This document shows, piece after piece, positions 17,593-28,402 of a stretch of 64,000 nucleotides of DNA. Positions within the stretch are counted from its first letter, which is position 1; each line of letters starts with the position of its first letter. This DNA comes from Mycobacterium gordonae (GTDB lineage Bacteria; Actinomycetota; Actinomycetes; Mycobacteriales; Mycobacteriaceae): positions 992,001 to 1,056,000 of the forward strand of contig NZ_CP070973.1 in NCBI RefSeq assembly GCF_017086405.1, given 5' to 3'. Position numbers and translations under genes: made by a program. Below the pieces are notes generated by a model. The model searched no databases and was not told the origin of the DNA. It saw only the letters and a program-made list of their open reading frames with translations.

Positions 17593-17619
17593 CTTGCACT
17601 CGGCATAGGCGAGTGCTAA
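17593..17619. promoter_or_regulatory. CIRCE operator 1 (HrcA site) upstream of groEL2
   Basis: Left arm CTTGCACTC, nine-base spacer, right arm GAGTGCTAA. The right arm is a perfect CIRCE half-site. It lies about 170 bases before the groEL2 ATG. HrcA repression of chaperonin genes through CIRCE is established in actinobacteria. Confidence 0.9.
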
Positions 17620-17627
17620 AAATGACG

Positions 17628-17654
17628 TTGGCACTCGGCATAGGCGAGTGCTAG
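17628..17654. promoter_or_regulatory. CIRCE operator 2 (HrcA site) upstream of groEL2
   Basis: Left arm TTGGCACTC, the same nine-base spacer GGCATAGGC as operator 1, right arm GAGTGCTAG. It begins 35 bases after operator 1, so both sites lie near the same promoter. The shared spacer suggests a recent tandem duplication. Confidence 0.9.
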
Positions 17655-17750
17655 GTCGGGACGGTGAGGTCCAGCAACCAACCGCTGTGATCGTCCGTCG
17701 CGGGCACTGCGCCCGGCCAGCGTAAGTAACGGGGTTGTCGTCATCCGTGA

Positions 17751-19412
<1,662 letters not shown>

Positions 19413-19424
19413 GAGAAGTCAACG

Positions 19425-19460
19425 AAAAGCCCGGTTCCTCCCAGGAGGAGCCGGGCTTTT
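19425..19460 (+). terminator. Intrinsic terminator after groEL2
   Basis: Stem AAAAGCCCGG pairing with CCGGGCTTTT, with a second inner stem TCCTCC/GGAGGA, ending in TTTT. It starts 13 bases after the stop and separates groEL2 from terC. Confidence 0.9.
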
Positions 19461-19486
19461 CCGTGAGATTGGGGTATCGATAGCCC

Positions 19487-20716
19487 ATGGACGTTCCCGA
19501 CTGGGTTTGGGCTCTGACCGCTCTCGGCATTGTGGGCCTGCTGGCGTTCGACTTCATCTTCCATGTCCGCAAGGCGCACGTACCGACGCTGCGGGAGGCG
19601 GCGGTATGGTCGGCCGCCTATGTGGGCGTCGCCGTGCTGTTCGGCGTCGGCCTGTTGATGTTCGGCAGCTCCGACGCGGGTCCGGAGTACTTCGCCGGGT
19701 ATGTCACGGAAAAAGCGCTGTCGGTCGACAACCTGTTCGTCTTCCTGGTGATCATCGCCAGCTTCCGGGTCCCGCGCGAGGATCAGCAGAAAGTGCTGTT
19801 GTTCGGGATCGCTTTCGCCCTGATCGCACGCACCGGGTTCATTTTCCTCGGCGCCGCGCTGATCAATGCCTTCGCCTGGATCTTCTACCTGTTCGGCTTG
19901 GTCCTGCTGCTCACCGCCGGCAGCGTGCTCAAGTCCGATCACGACGACGACGATCGCAAGGCCGACAATTTCGTCATCCGGCTGGCGAAGAAGGTGATTC
20001 GCACCAGCGAGCACTACGACGGCGACAAACTGTTCACCACGGTCGACGGCAAGCGGGCGATGACACCGATGCTGCTGGTCATGGTCGGACTCGGCGGCAC
20101 CGACATCCTCTTCGCGCTCGACTCCATCCCCGCCATCTTCGGACTCACCCAGCACGTGTACATCGTCTTCACCGCGACGGCCTTCTCACTGCTCGGACTG
20201 CGGCAGCTGTACTTCCTCGTCGACGGCCTGCTGGACCGGCTCATCTACCTCTCCTATGGGCTTGCCGCGATCCTCGGGCTCATCGGCGTGAAGCTGATCC
20301 TGCACGCCCTGCACGAGAACAATGTTCCGTTCATCAACGGCGGTGAACCGGTGAAGGTGGTCGAGATCAGCACCATGATGTCGCTGAGCGTGATCGTCGG
20401 AGTCCTCGTCGTCACCGTGGTCGCCTCGCTGCTCAGCAAGAAAGGCAAAGCGACGACGGCGATCGCCAACGCCCGGCGGCATGCGACGGCGTATCTGGAT
20501 TCCGAATACACCCACGACCCGCAGGAACGCGAACGCATTTTCCGCAAACTGCTCGACGAGCGTGACCAGATCATGGCGCTCGGACCGAAGTACCATCAGC
20601 TGGTCCGCGATGAGCCCGCACTGACCAAACTCCTCGACGACGCGGCCGCCAAGCACGACGAGGCCGTGGAGCGCGGCGAAGCGGAGCCGTTCGTCAGGAA
20701 GGGTCTGACCGGATAG
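19487..20716 (+). CDS. TerC/Alx family integral membrane protein
   Basis: 409 residues with about nine membrane helices. The two TerC hallmark helices are present: [20 protein letters not shown], and later [18 protein letters not shown], each with an acidic residue in the membrane. The last ~100 residues are hydrophilic and charged and probably cytoplasmic. Family members (TerC, Alx) are linked to tellurite resistance and to Mn2+ export. It begins only 26 bases after the groEL2 terminator, leaving no room for a leader riboswitch. Its end overlaps the convergent flavin-fold gene by 23 bases. It is not in this position in M. tuberculosis. Confidence 0.9.
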   Translation: MDVPDWVWALTALGIVGLLAFDFIFHVRKAHVPTLREAAVWSAAYVGVAVLFGVGLLMFGSSDAGPEYFAGYVTEKALSVDNLFVFLVIIASFRVPREDQQKVLLFGIAFALIARTGFIFLGAALINAFAWIFYLFGLVLLLTAGSVLKSDHDDDDRKADNFVIRLAKKVIRTSEHYDGDKLFTTVDGKRAMTPMLLVMVGLGGTDILFALDSIPAIFGLTQHVYIVFTATAFSLLGLRQLYFLVDGLLDRLIYLSYGLAAILGLIGVKLILHALHENNVPFINGGEPVKVVEISTMMSLSVIVGVLVVTVVASLLSKKGKATTAIANARRHATAYLDSEYTHDPQERERIFRKLLDERDQIMALGPKYHQLVRDEPALTKLLDDAAAKHDEAVERGEAEPFVRKGLTG

Positions 20717-21113
20717 GCAGCGAGAACACCACGCAGTCGTGCAGGCAGCCCTTGGCGGCCGAGGGGGAGTCGGCGTTGCGGTGCAGCAGCGCGCGAGTGG
20801 GAGTCACCACGCAGCGCACCGCCTCGGCCTGCGCGTCGGAAATCTCGGCGCGGCCGTCGACGATCAACGAGTAACCGCCGGGTGCGGACGGCGGCCAGAC
20901 CAGGGTGACGTCGCCGCGCCGCGCCAGGTTGGTGCGGGTGCCGCCGCCGATCAGCCCGACGTCGAGTACGGCCAGGTCCCGCAGCACCGGTTCAACGGTC
21001 ACCGTGTGGGCGCGGTAGTCGTCGCCAACGGTGATCAGGTAGGCGAACGGATAGCTCGGCAAGGTGTCGGCCAACCGCTGGAAGTCGACCGGCTTGCTGG
21101 TCTTTGCTGCCAT
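20694..21113 (-). CDS. Pyridoxamine 5'-phosphate oxidase-fold protein (Rv0441c homologue)
   Basis: 139 residues. [21 protein letters not shown], then a strand with [11 protein letters not shown] and [13 protein letters not shown], are typical of split-barrel flavin or F420-binding (PNPOx-like) proteins; the C-terminus is short. Position directly after groEL2/terC and before PPE10 fits Rv0441c, which is uncharacterised. Substrate and cofactor are not known. Its 3' end overlaps terC tail to tail. Confidence 0.75.
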   Translation of the reverse strand: MAAKTSKPVDFQRLADTLPSYPFAYLITVGDDYRAHTVTVEPVLRDLAVLDVGLIGGGTRTNLARRGDVTLVWPPSAPGGYSLIVDGRAEISDAQAEAVRCVVTPTRALLHRNADSPSAAKGCLHDCVVFSLPIRSDPS

Positions 21114-21134
21114 GGGTCGAGGATAGGCGCGGCG

Positions 21135-22631
21135 CTATTCGGTGCGGATCGGGAATTGGATGACCCGGCTCTGGTCGCCGGTATCGCGCTCGGCGGGCGG
21201 GTAGAAGTTCGACTTCGGGATGCCCGAGTTCGGCAGCGTCGGCGCGCCGATGCCCGGCTCGCGCCCGAGCGTGGTCCGGACTCCTGGGTCGCTGGTGCTG
21301 GGGTTGACGAAGCCCGTCACCGGGGTGCTGGCGGAGGTCCTCAGACCCGTGTTGGCCGCCGGGCTGCTGGTCGGGTTCGCTGACACGGAACTCTGCGCGC
21401 CCGAGTCGACGGCCGCCGCCGGTGCGGATGCCGGGGCGACCACGGGTGTGCTGCTCAGACCCGAGTTCAAGGCTCCGGCCAGGCCGGAGTGCAGACCGCC
21501 GGTGTTGGCCAGGGCCGAGCTGAGCAACCCCGAACTCAGCGCCGCGGTACCCAGGCCGCCGGTCGCATAGTGCGCCGAGTTGGCCAATCCCGCTTCCAGG
21601 CCGGTACCACCGATCGCGTTCTGCAACCCCGAGCCCAGGTAGCCCATCGAACCGTTGAAGCCGGTGTTGACGCTGCCCGAGTTGCCCAGGCCGGTATTGA
21701 GCGAGCCGGAGTTGCCCAGGCCGAGGTTATCGTTGCCGGAGTTGAACAGGCCGGTGTTGCCGGTGCCGGAGTTGCCGAACCCGGTGTTGCCGCTGCCCGA
21801 GTTGAATCCGCCGAACCCGAACTGCTTGTCGCCGGTGAGGCCCATGCCGAAGGCGTCGCTGCCGGTGTTGCCCAGGCCGACGTTGTTGTTGCCGAGGTTG
21901 CCGAAGCCCAGGTTGTTGTTGCCGGTGTTGCCAATGCCGAGGTTGCCGACGCCGGTGTTGCCCGCACCGACGTTGCCGCTGCCGCTGTTGCCGCTACCGA
22001 GGTTGTAATTGCCGGCGTTGTTGTTGCCGATGTTGCCGCTACCGGTGTTGTTGAAGCCGAAGTTGATGGTGCCGTTCTTGCCGATGTCGATGCCGAGGTT
22101 GCGCAACACCTGCTGCCAAGGCGCCAGTTGAGCGGCCGCCGCCGACGCGTCGAAGTGGTAGTTCGCCATGGCTGCCACGTCCAGCGCCCACATTTGCTCG
22201 TAGGCGGATTCGGTGTCCATGATCGCCGGCCAGTTCATGCCGAAGAAGTTCGTCGAGGCCAGCATCTGCACCAGGCCGCGGTTGGCCGCCACCACGGCGG
22301 GCTGCACCGTGGCGGCCACCGCCGTCTCGAAGGCGGCCGCCGTCGCGGCGGCTTGTTCGGCCGCCTGCTCCGCCTGAACTGCCGCGGCGCTGAGCCAGCC
22401 CATGTACTGGGTGGCGACGACCATCATGGCGGCGGCCGAGGCGCCCTGCCACGATCCGCTGGTCAATTCCTGGGTGACGGTCCCGAACGAGGATGCCGCT
22501 GAAATGAGATCTTCGGCCAAACTGCCCCATGCGGAGGCAGCAGAAAGTAGCGGTCCCGCACCGGGACCGGCGAACATCAGTGCCGAGTTGATCTCTGGCG
22601 GCAACCACGCGAAATGCGGGCTTGTCACCAC
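21135..22631 (-). CDS. PPE10: PPE family protein, MPTR subgroup (PPE10-like)
   Basis: 498 residues. It starts MVTSPHFAWLPPEINSALMF with the Pro-Pro-Glu motif and a ~180-residue helical PPE domain including SGSWQGASAAAMM (WxG). From about residue 190 it has degenerate NxGxGN pentapeptide repeats (MPTR). The last ~110 residues are Ser/Thr/Pro-rich and non-repetitive. Position and length fit Rv0442c (PPE10). In M. marinum PPE10 is an ESX-5 substrate needed for capsule integrity. A PE partner is not adjacent. The GTG at 22629-22631 is the likely start. Confidence 0.9.
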   Translation of the reverse strand: MVTSPHFAWLPPEINSALMFAGPGAGPLLSAASAWGSLAEDLISAASSFGTVTQELTSGSWQGASAAAMMVVATQYMGWLSAAAVQAEQAAEQAAATAAAFETAVAATVQPAVVAANRGLVQMLASTNFFGMNWPAIMDTESAYEQMWALDVAAMANYHFDASAAAAQLAPWQQVLRNLGIDIGKNGTINFGFNNTGSGNIGNNNAGNYNLGSGNSGSGNVGAGNTGVGNLGIGNTGNNNLGFGNLGNNNVGLGNTGSDAFGMGLTGDKQFGFGGFNSGSGNTGFGNSGTGNTGLFNSGNDNLGLGNSGSLNTGLGNSGSVNTGFNGSMGYLGSGLQNAIGGTGLEAGLANSAHYATGGLGTAALSSGLLSSALANTGGLHSGLAGALNSGLSSTPVVAPASAPAAAVDSGAQSSVSANPTSSPAANTGLRTSASTPVTGFVNPSTSDPGVRTTLGREPGIGAPTLPNSGIPKSNFYPPAERDTGDQSRVIQFPIRTE

Positions 22632-22704
22632 CCAAACTTACCCGGCACAGCCTGTTACCGTGGGCGTATCGGTCAACCCGCTACCGTTAATTCGCAGCGG
22701 GCCG

Positions 22705-24444
22705 TCAGACCGGGGCCGGCGCCGGCTGCCGACCGCGGACTAGCTTTCCCGGGCGGGCGGAGGTGGGTACGCCGTTCTCGGCGATCACCTGCCCCGAGAC
22801 CACGGTCGCGACGTAGCCCTGCGCGGTCTGATCCAGCCGGCGGCCGCCGGCCGGAAGGTCGTGGACGATGACCGGCTTGTGCACTCGCAGCGCGGCGTGG
22901 TCGATGACATTGAGATCGGCCTTGAAGCCTTCGGCGATCCGGCCGCGGTCGCCCAGTCCGGCGATGCGGGCCGGCACCGAAGTCAGCTCGCGGACGGCCG
23001 CTGCGACGCTGAATCGACCCGATTTGCGATCGCGCGCCCAGTGGGTGAGGAAGTACGTGGAGTAGCTGGCGTCGCAGATCATGCCGTAATGGGCGCCTCC
23101 GTCGCCCAGGCCGAGGACGACGTCGTCGCGGTGCAGAAGTTTGCCGACGGTGTCCAGCGAGTTGCCCTCCAGGTTGCTGGTGGCGACCAGCAGCATGGCC
23201 CGCCCCTCGTCGTCGAGGAGCCGGTCGTACGCCTCTTCCATCGGAGTGACGCCGCGCGCCCGGGCTCGGGCGCCGATGCTGTCCGCCGGGTCGGGCTCGT
23301 AGTTGGGGTTGTCTTCCAGCGGGAAGATCCAGTCCCACATCTGGGCCACATACAGGATCGGGTGGCCCTGGCCGGGCTGGTCGGCCAGGATGCGGGCCCG
23401 CACCTCGGGCTTGCGCATCTCGGCGACCCGCTCGGCCAGCTGCAGGTGTGCGATCTCGCGATAGCTCGGATACAGCACGAACGGGTTGGCCGACAGTTGC
23501 AGCCCGATGATCAGTCCGATCGGGCGCGGCAAGAGCTGAGCGGTGAACTGAGGGTCGCCGGCGCCGGCCCTTCCATTGGCCTTCTCCACCATCGTGATCG
23601 CGTCCGGCCACGTCGGGTCCCCCGCGTTCCCGACAACTAGTGTGAAGGTCACGGGCAACCCGACGTCCTCGGCGACGTCGAAGACCGTCTGCAGCACGGG
23701 CTGGTAACCCCCGGCCGGGATGTCGGGTACGAACTGCAACAGCCCGCCGCCGCCGTCGACGACGCCCCGGGCGATCTCCTCGATCTCCTCGCGGGCCGCG
23801 TCGTAACTGGGGATGGGTGCGCCGCTCTCGGTCTTGTGGATGGTCAGCCGGGAGGAGGCGAAACCCAGCGCCCCCACCTCCATGGCCTCGGTGGCCAGCG
23901 CGCGCATTCTGGCCAAGTCTTCCTGAGTAGCCGGTTCACGGTCGGCGCCGCGCTGGCCCATCACATAGACCCGCAGCGGGGAGTGCGGCAGGTAGGCCGC
24001 GACATCGATGTCCCGGCTGCCCGATTCCAGTGCATCGAGGTATTCCGGGAAGGTTTCCCAGGTCCAGGGCAGGCCGTCGGTCATCACGACACCGGGGATG
24101 TCCTCGACGCCGGCCATGACGTCGACCAGCACGTCGTGGTCCTCCTGGCGGCAGGGTGCGAATCCGACGCCGCAGTTGCCCATCACCACGGTGGTGACCC
24201 CGTGCGCCGAGGACGGCGTCAAGCGGTCCGACCAGATGGCCTGGCCGTCGTAGTGGGTGTGCAGATCGACGAAACCCGGTGTGACCAGCAGACCGGTGGC
24301 GTCGATCTCTTTCGTCGCGCTTGCGCCGTTCAGGGCGCCGACCGCCGCGATCAGCCCGTCCGCTACGGCGACGTCGCCGACGTAGGGCTCACCTCCGAGT
24401 CCGTCCACGATGGTGCCGCTGCGGATCAGAAGGTCGTAGGTCAT
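22705..24444 (-). CDS. Amidohydrolase, N-acyl-D-amino-acid deacylase-like
   Basis: 579 residues. VTPGFVDLHTHYDGQAIW is the metal-binding HxH strand of the amidohydrolase superfamily. GVTTVVMGNCGVGFAPC is characteristic of D-aminoacylases, with the cysteine that bridges metal in that family. Late motifs are LGDGGAHYGMICD and the closing strand RGRIAEGFKADLNVID. It probably hydrolyses an N-acyl amino acid or related amide; the substrate is unknown. It stands alone between PPE10 and a divergent VOC gene and has no counterpart at this place in M. tuberculosis. Confidence 0.85.
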   Translation of the reverse strand: MTYDLLIRSGTIVDGLGGEPYVGDVAVADGLIAAVGALNGASATKEIDATGLLVTPGFVDLHTHYDGQAIWSDRLTPSSAHGVTTVVMGNCGVGFAPCRQEDHDVLVDVMAGVEDIPGVVMTDGLPWTWETFPEYLDALESGSRDIDVAAYLPHSPLRVYVMGQRGADREPATQEDLARMRALATEAMEVGALGFASSRLTIHKTESGAPIPSYDAAREEIEEIARGVVDGGGGLLQFVPDIPAGGYQPVLQTVFDVAEDVGLPVTFTLVVGNAGDPTWPDAITMVEKANGRAGAGDPQFTAQLLPRPIGLIIGLQLSANPFVLYPSYREIAHLQLAERVAEMRKPEVRARILADQPGQGHPILYVAQMWDWIFPLEDNPNYEPDPADSIGARARARGVTPMEEAYDRLLDDEGRAMLLVATSNLEGNSLDTVGKLLHRDDVVLGLGDGGAHYGMICDASYSTYFLTHWARDRKSGRFSVAAAVRELTSVPARIAGLGDRGRIAEGFKADLNVIDHAALRVHKPVIVHDLPAGGRRLDQTAQGYVATVVSGQVIAENGVPTSARPGKLVRGRQPAPAPV

Positions 24445-24490
24445 CTAAATAATCTACGGCGATGTCGGTGGCTCGTGCCAGGATCCAGCC

Positions 24491-24862
24491 ATGATCGATC
24501 ACTTCGGCATCAATTGCGGTGAATACGCCAGATCCCAGCAGTTTTATGACACGGTGCTGGGCGTTCTCGGGTACTCCCGGCAGATGGATTTCGGCGTGGC
24601 CATCGGATACGGCCGGGACGGGCATCCCGCCTTCTGGATCGCCGACGCGACGGGCATGGGGCCGAACCGGGAGATTCACGTCGCTTTCCAAGCGGCCGAT
24701 GAGGCCGCGGTGCGGGCGTTCCACGATGCGGCCGTCGGCCTGGGCGCAGAGTCCCTGCACGCGCCACGCCTGTGGCCCGAATACCACCCGGGCTACTTCG
24801 GCGCTTTCGTCCGCGATCCGGACGGCAACAACGTCGAAGCGGTGTTCCACGGCGGCCCGTAG
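24491..24862 (+). CDS. VOC family (glyoxalase/bleomycin-resistance-like) protein
   Basis: 123 residues, one complete VOC module. MIDHFGINCGEYARSQQFYD supplies the first metal-ligand His, REIHVAFQA the second-half His, and FVRDPDGNNVEAVFHG the closing Glu. YHPGYFGAFVRDPDGNNVE is the form seen in many small dioxygenase-like proteins. Substrate not known. It faces the amidohydrolase across a 46-base divergent spacer and is followed ten bases later by the DinB-fold gene. Confidence 0.9.
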   Translation: MIDHFGINCGEYARSQQFYDTVLGVLGYSRQMDFGVAIGYGRDGHPAFWIADATGMGPNREIHVAFQAADEAAVRAFHDAAVGLGAESLHAPRLWPEYHPGYFGAFVRDPDGNNVEAVFHGGP

Positions 24863-24872
24863 GGTCGGAACC

Positions 24873-25391
24873 ATGGCCTCCCCCGAAACCGCTGCCGTGC
24901 AGGAGCTCCTGCGTGACGCGTTCACCCGCCTGATCGAACACGTCGGCGACGTGTGTCAGGGACTGACCGATGAGATCGCCGGCTACCGGCCGACCGGGAA
25001 CGCCAACAGCATCGCCTGGCTGCTCTGGCACAGCGCCCGGGTTCAGGACCTGCAGGTGGCCGATATAGCGGGCGTGGAACAGGCCTGGGCCGCCGACGGC
25101 TGGGTGGACCGGTTCGATCTGGACTTACCCCGCAACGACACCGGCTACGGGCACAGCGCCGAAGACGTGGCCAAGGTCCGCGCACCCGTCGACCTGTTGT
25201 TGAGCTACTACCACGCCGTGCATCTGCTCACGCTGGAGTACGTCGAGACGGTCACCACCGACGAACTCGCCCGCATCGTCGACACGAACTGGGATCCGCC
25301 GGTCACCGCGAGCGCGCGGCTGATCAGCGTCATCGACGACTGCGCACAACACCTCGGGCAGGCTGCCTATCTGCGGGGGATCGCCCAGTAG
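24873..25391 (+). CDS. DinB/DUF664 family protein (Rv0443 homologue)
   Basis: 172 residues from the ATG at 24873. The four-helix DinB pattern is visible with the likely metal histidines in LLWHSARVQD, YYHAVHLL and CAQHLGQAAYLRG. The family includes mycothiol- and bacillithiol-dependent transferases, so a thiol-transfer or detoxification role is possible but not shown. Length and neighbours match Rv0443 of M. tuberculosis (171 residues). It is followed 11 bases later by a membrane protein gene on the same strand. Confidence 0.8.
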   Translation: MASPETAAVQELLRDAFTRLIEHVGDVCQGLTDEIAGYRPTGNANSIAWLLWHSARVQDLQVADIAGVEQAWAADGWVDRFDLDLPRNDTGYGHSAEDVAKVRAPVDLLLSYYHAVHLLTLEYVETVTTDELARIVDTNWDPPVTASARLISVIDDCAQHLGQAAYLRGIAQ

Positions 25392-25402
25392 GGTTCCAAC
25401 CC

Positions 25403-26266
25403 GTGCGGTTTCTCGTAACAGTGTTGTGCTGGCTGATCGCCACCGCCGGGCTGGCGGCGTCCATACCCTTGGCGTGGACGCAGGCGAACGTCGTCGACGA
25501 AGACGGTTACGCCGCGCTGGCCGAACAGGCGGCCCGCGATCCGGCGCTACAGTCGGCAATGGCGTCCGAGCTGGCCACCCGTGCCATGGCGTTGATCAGC
25601 GAACAGGGCGGCCGCCGCGTCGACAGCTCGACCGTGCACGACGTGGCGGCGGCGTTCACCGCTGGTTCGGCGTTTCCGCCGTTGTTCGTCCAGGTGAACC
25701 GGGCCGCGCACAGCTGGTTGTTCAGCGCGCCGCAGCCTGGCGGCAACGAACAATGGGTGATCGACGTGGCGCCGATGCTCAAGGACACCGGCATCCAGCA
25801 GCAGCTGGCCACCTACAACGTGCAGGTGCCGGCGACCTTGAAAGTCCCGGTGACGGTGCCGGCCGACCAGCCGGTGCGGCAGGGGCAGTTTCACCGCGCC
25901 GAGGTGTGGGGGCCGTGGGTCAGCATCGGTGTGGCGGCCCTCGCGGCGCTGTTTGCGTTCCTGACGTTGGTCCTCGCCCGTCGTCGCGGCCGCGCCCTGA
26001 CCAGCCTGGGGATCTCGGCGTTGCTCGTCGGCGCGGCCGGGTGGGCGGGAATCGAGATCGGCGGGCGCTCCCTCAACGAAGCGCTGAACCGGACCACCGG
26101 AGACATCCGACGGGTGGCCGACGTGATGGTCGGCCACGCCGAAAGCAGCATGCACCTCTGGCTCAACCTGACGCTGCTCACCGGTGCGGGATTGGTGGGG
26201 ATCGGCCTGCTCGTCTCGCTGCTCGGCGGCCTGTTCAAAAAGAAACCCCAGCGCACAGCTACTTGA
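25403..26266 (+). CDS. Membrane protein with large extracytoplasmic domain, unknown function
   Basis: 287 residues from a GTG at 25403. There is an N-terminal signal-anchor helix ([21 protein letters not shown]) and a ~140-residue soluble domain. Three more helices follow at about 175-193, 198-215 and 250-275, and the basic tail is KKKPQRTAT. The soluble part contains no motif that I recognise. The 3' end overlaps rskA by eight bases, tail to tail. Being next to the anti-sigma factor gene does not itself imply a link. Confidence 0.75.
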   Translation: MRFLVTVLCWLIATAGLAASIPLAWTQANVVDEDGYAALAEQAARDPALQSAMASELATRAMALISEQGGRRVDSSTVHDVAAAFTAGSAFPPLFVQVNRAAHSWLFSAPQPGGNEQWVIDVAPMLKDTGIQQQLATYNVQVPATLKVPVTVPADQPVRQGQFHRAEVWGPWVSIGVAALAALFAFLTLVLARRRGRALTSLGISALLVGAAGWAGIEIGGRSLNEALNRTTGDIRRVADVMVGHAESSMHLWLNLTLLTGAGLVGIGLLVSLLGGLFKKKPQRTAT

Positions 26267-26954
26267 GCGGGATCTCAGCTAGGATCGCGCCGGTGGGCTG
26301 CGGCGAGCCGGCGCCGGGCTCGACCGTGAAGGCCAACGCCCTGCAGGTGCCGATCTCATTCACCGTCGCCGTCGTCGTGGGCTGCACCGCCGTGGTGCCC
26401 ATGGTCCCCGCGGACCTGGGGCCATTGGCTCCGATCAGCCACATCTGATAGACGGTTCCATTGGTCGGTGGCGGCACGTTGTTCATCACCAGCACCGCCG
26501 CGTTGCGATCACGAGAGAACATCACCGTGGCTTGCCCGGGTCCCAGCGGCCGGGACACCGTCTTCATATCCGGAGCCGTCAAAACCTGCTCGGTGACCGT
26601 CGATGTGGGGTGCGGCTTGACCAGAACTCCGAGACCGAAGCCCCCCAAGCCGATGGCGACAGCCGCTGCGGCAGCGAAAACCCTTGCACGCCAAGGCGAG
26701 TTGCGGTGCCGATCCGGCTGTATCGCGGTCAGCACGGCCGTGCGGAGCTGGTCCGGCGGCTCGGCGGCACTGGCCGCAGACACCAGCGCCATCGTCTCCT
26801 GGACGGCGCGCACTTCGTCGTTGAAGGCGGCGGCTATTGGCGCCGGAGCCGCCGCGACCCGCCGGTCGATCTCGGCGCGCTCCGCTTCGGACACGGCGTG
26901 CAGGGCGTACGGGGTCGCCAGTTCGAGGAGGTCGAAGTCGGTGGGCTCATTCAT
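26259..26954 (-). CDS. rskA: Anti-sigma-K factor RskA
   Basis: 231 residues. An N-terminal cytoplasmic part (1-90; [20 protein letters not shown]) binds the sigma factor. One membrane helix lies at about 92-112 ([20 protein letters not shown]), followed by an extracytoplasmic RskA domain with [10 protein letters not shown] and [18 protein letters not shown]. It is encoded 45 bases after sigK, the usual sigma/anti-sigma arrangement. RskA holds SigK at the membrane until proteolysis releases it. No obvious truncation; the length matches Rv0444c (232 residues). Confidence 0.95.
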   Translation of the reverse strand: MNEPTDFDLLELATPYALHAVSEAERAEIDRRVAAAPAPIAAAFNDEVRAVQETMALVSAASAAEPPDQLRTAVLTAIQPDRHRNSPWRARVFAAAAAVAIGLGGFGLGVLVKPHPTSTVTEQVLTAPDMKTVSRPLGPGQATVMFSRDRNAAVLVMNNVPPPTNGTVYQMWLIGANGPRSAGTMGTTAVQPTTTATVNEIGTCRALAFTVEPGAGSPQPTGAILAEIPLK

Positions 26955-26999
26955 GAGCGTCGCTCCTCAGCATCGCTCCGCTTTGCATCGTCGCCGCGG

Positions 27000-27563
27000 T
27001 CATGGCACGTCCAGGCAGTGCCGCAGGCCTCGCAGCGCATCGCGCATGCGCGACTTGATGGTCGACAGGTTCGCGGCCAACCGCTGCGACACCTCGGCAT
27101 AGGTAAGTCCGCCATAGTAGGCCAGTTCGATGCACTGGCGCTGCGTGTCGGTCAACCCTTCCAGACACTGCGCCACCCGGCGGCGCTCATCGCCCGCGAT
27201 CGCGGAATCGGCGACGACGTCGCAGGCGGGGTCGAGATTGGATACGCCATAACGTGATTCGCGCTGTGAGCCCGCCTGCTCGCTGCGCACCCGGTCGATC
27301 GCGCGGCGATGGGACATGGTCAACAGCCAGGCCAGCGCGGACCCCTTGGCGGAGTCGAATTCGGCGGCCCTTCGCCACACCTCGAGATAGATCTCCTGGG
27401 TGGTCTCCTCGCTGTAGCCGGCATCGCGCAGCACCCTGGTCACCAGCCCGTACACCCGGGTCTTCGTCTGGTCGTAGAACGCGGCGAACGCGGCGTTGTC
27501 CCCGCGGGCGACCCGGCGCAGCAAGGCGTCCAGGTCGCCGCTTGACTGCAGCGGTCCGGTCAT
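27000..27563 (-). CDS. sigK: ECF sigma factor SigK
   Basis: 187 residues from the ATG at 27561-27563, the same length as M. tuberculosis SigK. Upstream in-frame starts (for example 27611) would give longer, poorly conserved leads. Region 2 is seen in FYDQTKTRVYGLV and ETTQEIYLEVWRRAAEFD, and region 4 in LTDTQRQCIELAYYGGLTYA with SRMRDALRGLR. SigK drives mpt70/mpt83 and its own neighbourhood in M. tuberculosis. It lies in a run of genes on the same strand (Rv0449c to rskA) and is followed by its anti-sigma factor. Confidence 0.95.
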   Translation of the reverse strand: MTGPLQSSGDLDALLRRVARGDNAAFAAFYDQTKTRVYGLVTRVLRDAGYSEETTQEIYLEVWRRAAEFDSAKGSALAWLLTMSHRRAIDRVRSEQAGSQRESRYGVSNLDPACDVVADSAIAGDERRRVAQCLEGLTDTQRQCIELAYYGGLTYAEVSQRLAANLSTIKSRMRDALRGLRHCLDVP

Positions 27564-27607
27564 CGTCGGTAGCCTAACGTCAGCAATTACCGCACCCGAC
27601 ATGCCGG

Positions 27608-28402
27608 TCATGGTTGGCGCACCTTTCTCGGTGGCCGCGGAACGAAGTATGCGGTCCGCTTTTGGTACCCGGCGAATCCGGGACGACCTTTCATGTATTT
27701 CTCGGTCAGGCGGGCCCCGCTCACCTCCACCAGGAAATAGGTCATCACCAACGGCGAGACCGCGGTGGCCAACGGCGCCCAGCCGGTGACCGTGATCAGC
27801 CACAATCCCCACCACACACAGGCGTCACCGAAGTAATTGGGGTGACGCGTCCACGACCACAGCCCCCGGTCCATGATCAGCCCGCGGTGAGCCGGGTCTG
27901 CCTTGAATTCCCGCAGCTGCCGGTCGCCGAGTGCCTCGAAGGTGAATCCGACCAGCCATACCGCCACGCCCGCTACGGTCAGCGCCAGCAACGGCGGGGG
28001 CGTGGGGCCGGTGACCGCCGACAGCTGCAGCGGAAACGAGATGAACAGCGTCAGAAAACCCTGCAGAAGAAAGACCTTCCGCACCACCTGGGCCACCGAC
28101 GCGCCTCGCAGCAGATCCGCGTATCGGCGGTCTTCACCCTGCCCGGCGGTCTTGCGGTGGATATGCCAACTCAGCCGCAGCCCCCAAACCGACACCAGCG
28201 CCAGCAGCAGCCAGCGCCGGGTCGGGTCGCCGTGGCCCACCGTCGCGGCCACCGCGGCCACCGCGACGAAGCCGATTCCCCATGCGACGTCCACGACGTT
28301 GTAGCGGCCGATTCTGCGCCCGACCGCGAAGGTGACCGAATGCACCGCGGTCACCGCCAGGGCGCAGGCGCCGGTCACCGTCAGGATGTCGCCCTCGCTC
28401 AC
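27608..28402 (-). CDS. DUF1295 membrane protein (Rv0446c homologue)
   Basis: 264 residues from a GTG whose GTGA overlaps the ufaA1 stop. There are about six or seven membrane helices, then the DUF1295 signature near the C-terminus: LWSWTRHPNYFGDACVWWG, with YMKGRPGFAGYQKRTAYFVP at the end. The fold is shared with isoprenylcysteine methyltransferases and 5-alpha-steroid reductases, so a lipid-modifying reductase or methyltransferase is plausible. It sits between ufaA1 and sigK in the conserved Rv0449c-rskA cluster and may act on the same branched fatty acid as its neighbours; this is inference. Confidence 0.85.
   Translation of the reverse strand: MSEGDILTVTGACALAVTAVHSVTFAVGRRIGRYNVVDVAWGIGFVAVAAVAATVGHGDPTRRWLLLALVSVWGLRLSWHIHRKTAGQGEDRRYADLLRGASVAQVVRKVFLLQGFLTLFISFPLQLSAVTGPTPPPLLALTVAGVAVWLVGFTFEALGDRQLREFKADPAHRGLIMDRGLWSWTRHPNYFGDACVWWGLWLITVTGWAPLATAVSPLVMTYFLVEVSGARLTEKYMKGRPGFAGYQKRTAYFVPRPPRKVRQP

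Noticed and set aside
19461..19486. Manganese riboswitch (yybP-ykoY) before terC
   Set aside because: Only 26 bases separate the groEL2 terminator from the terC start, too short for that element.
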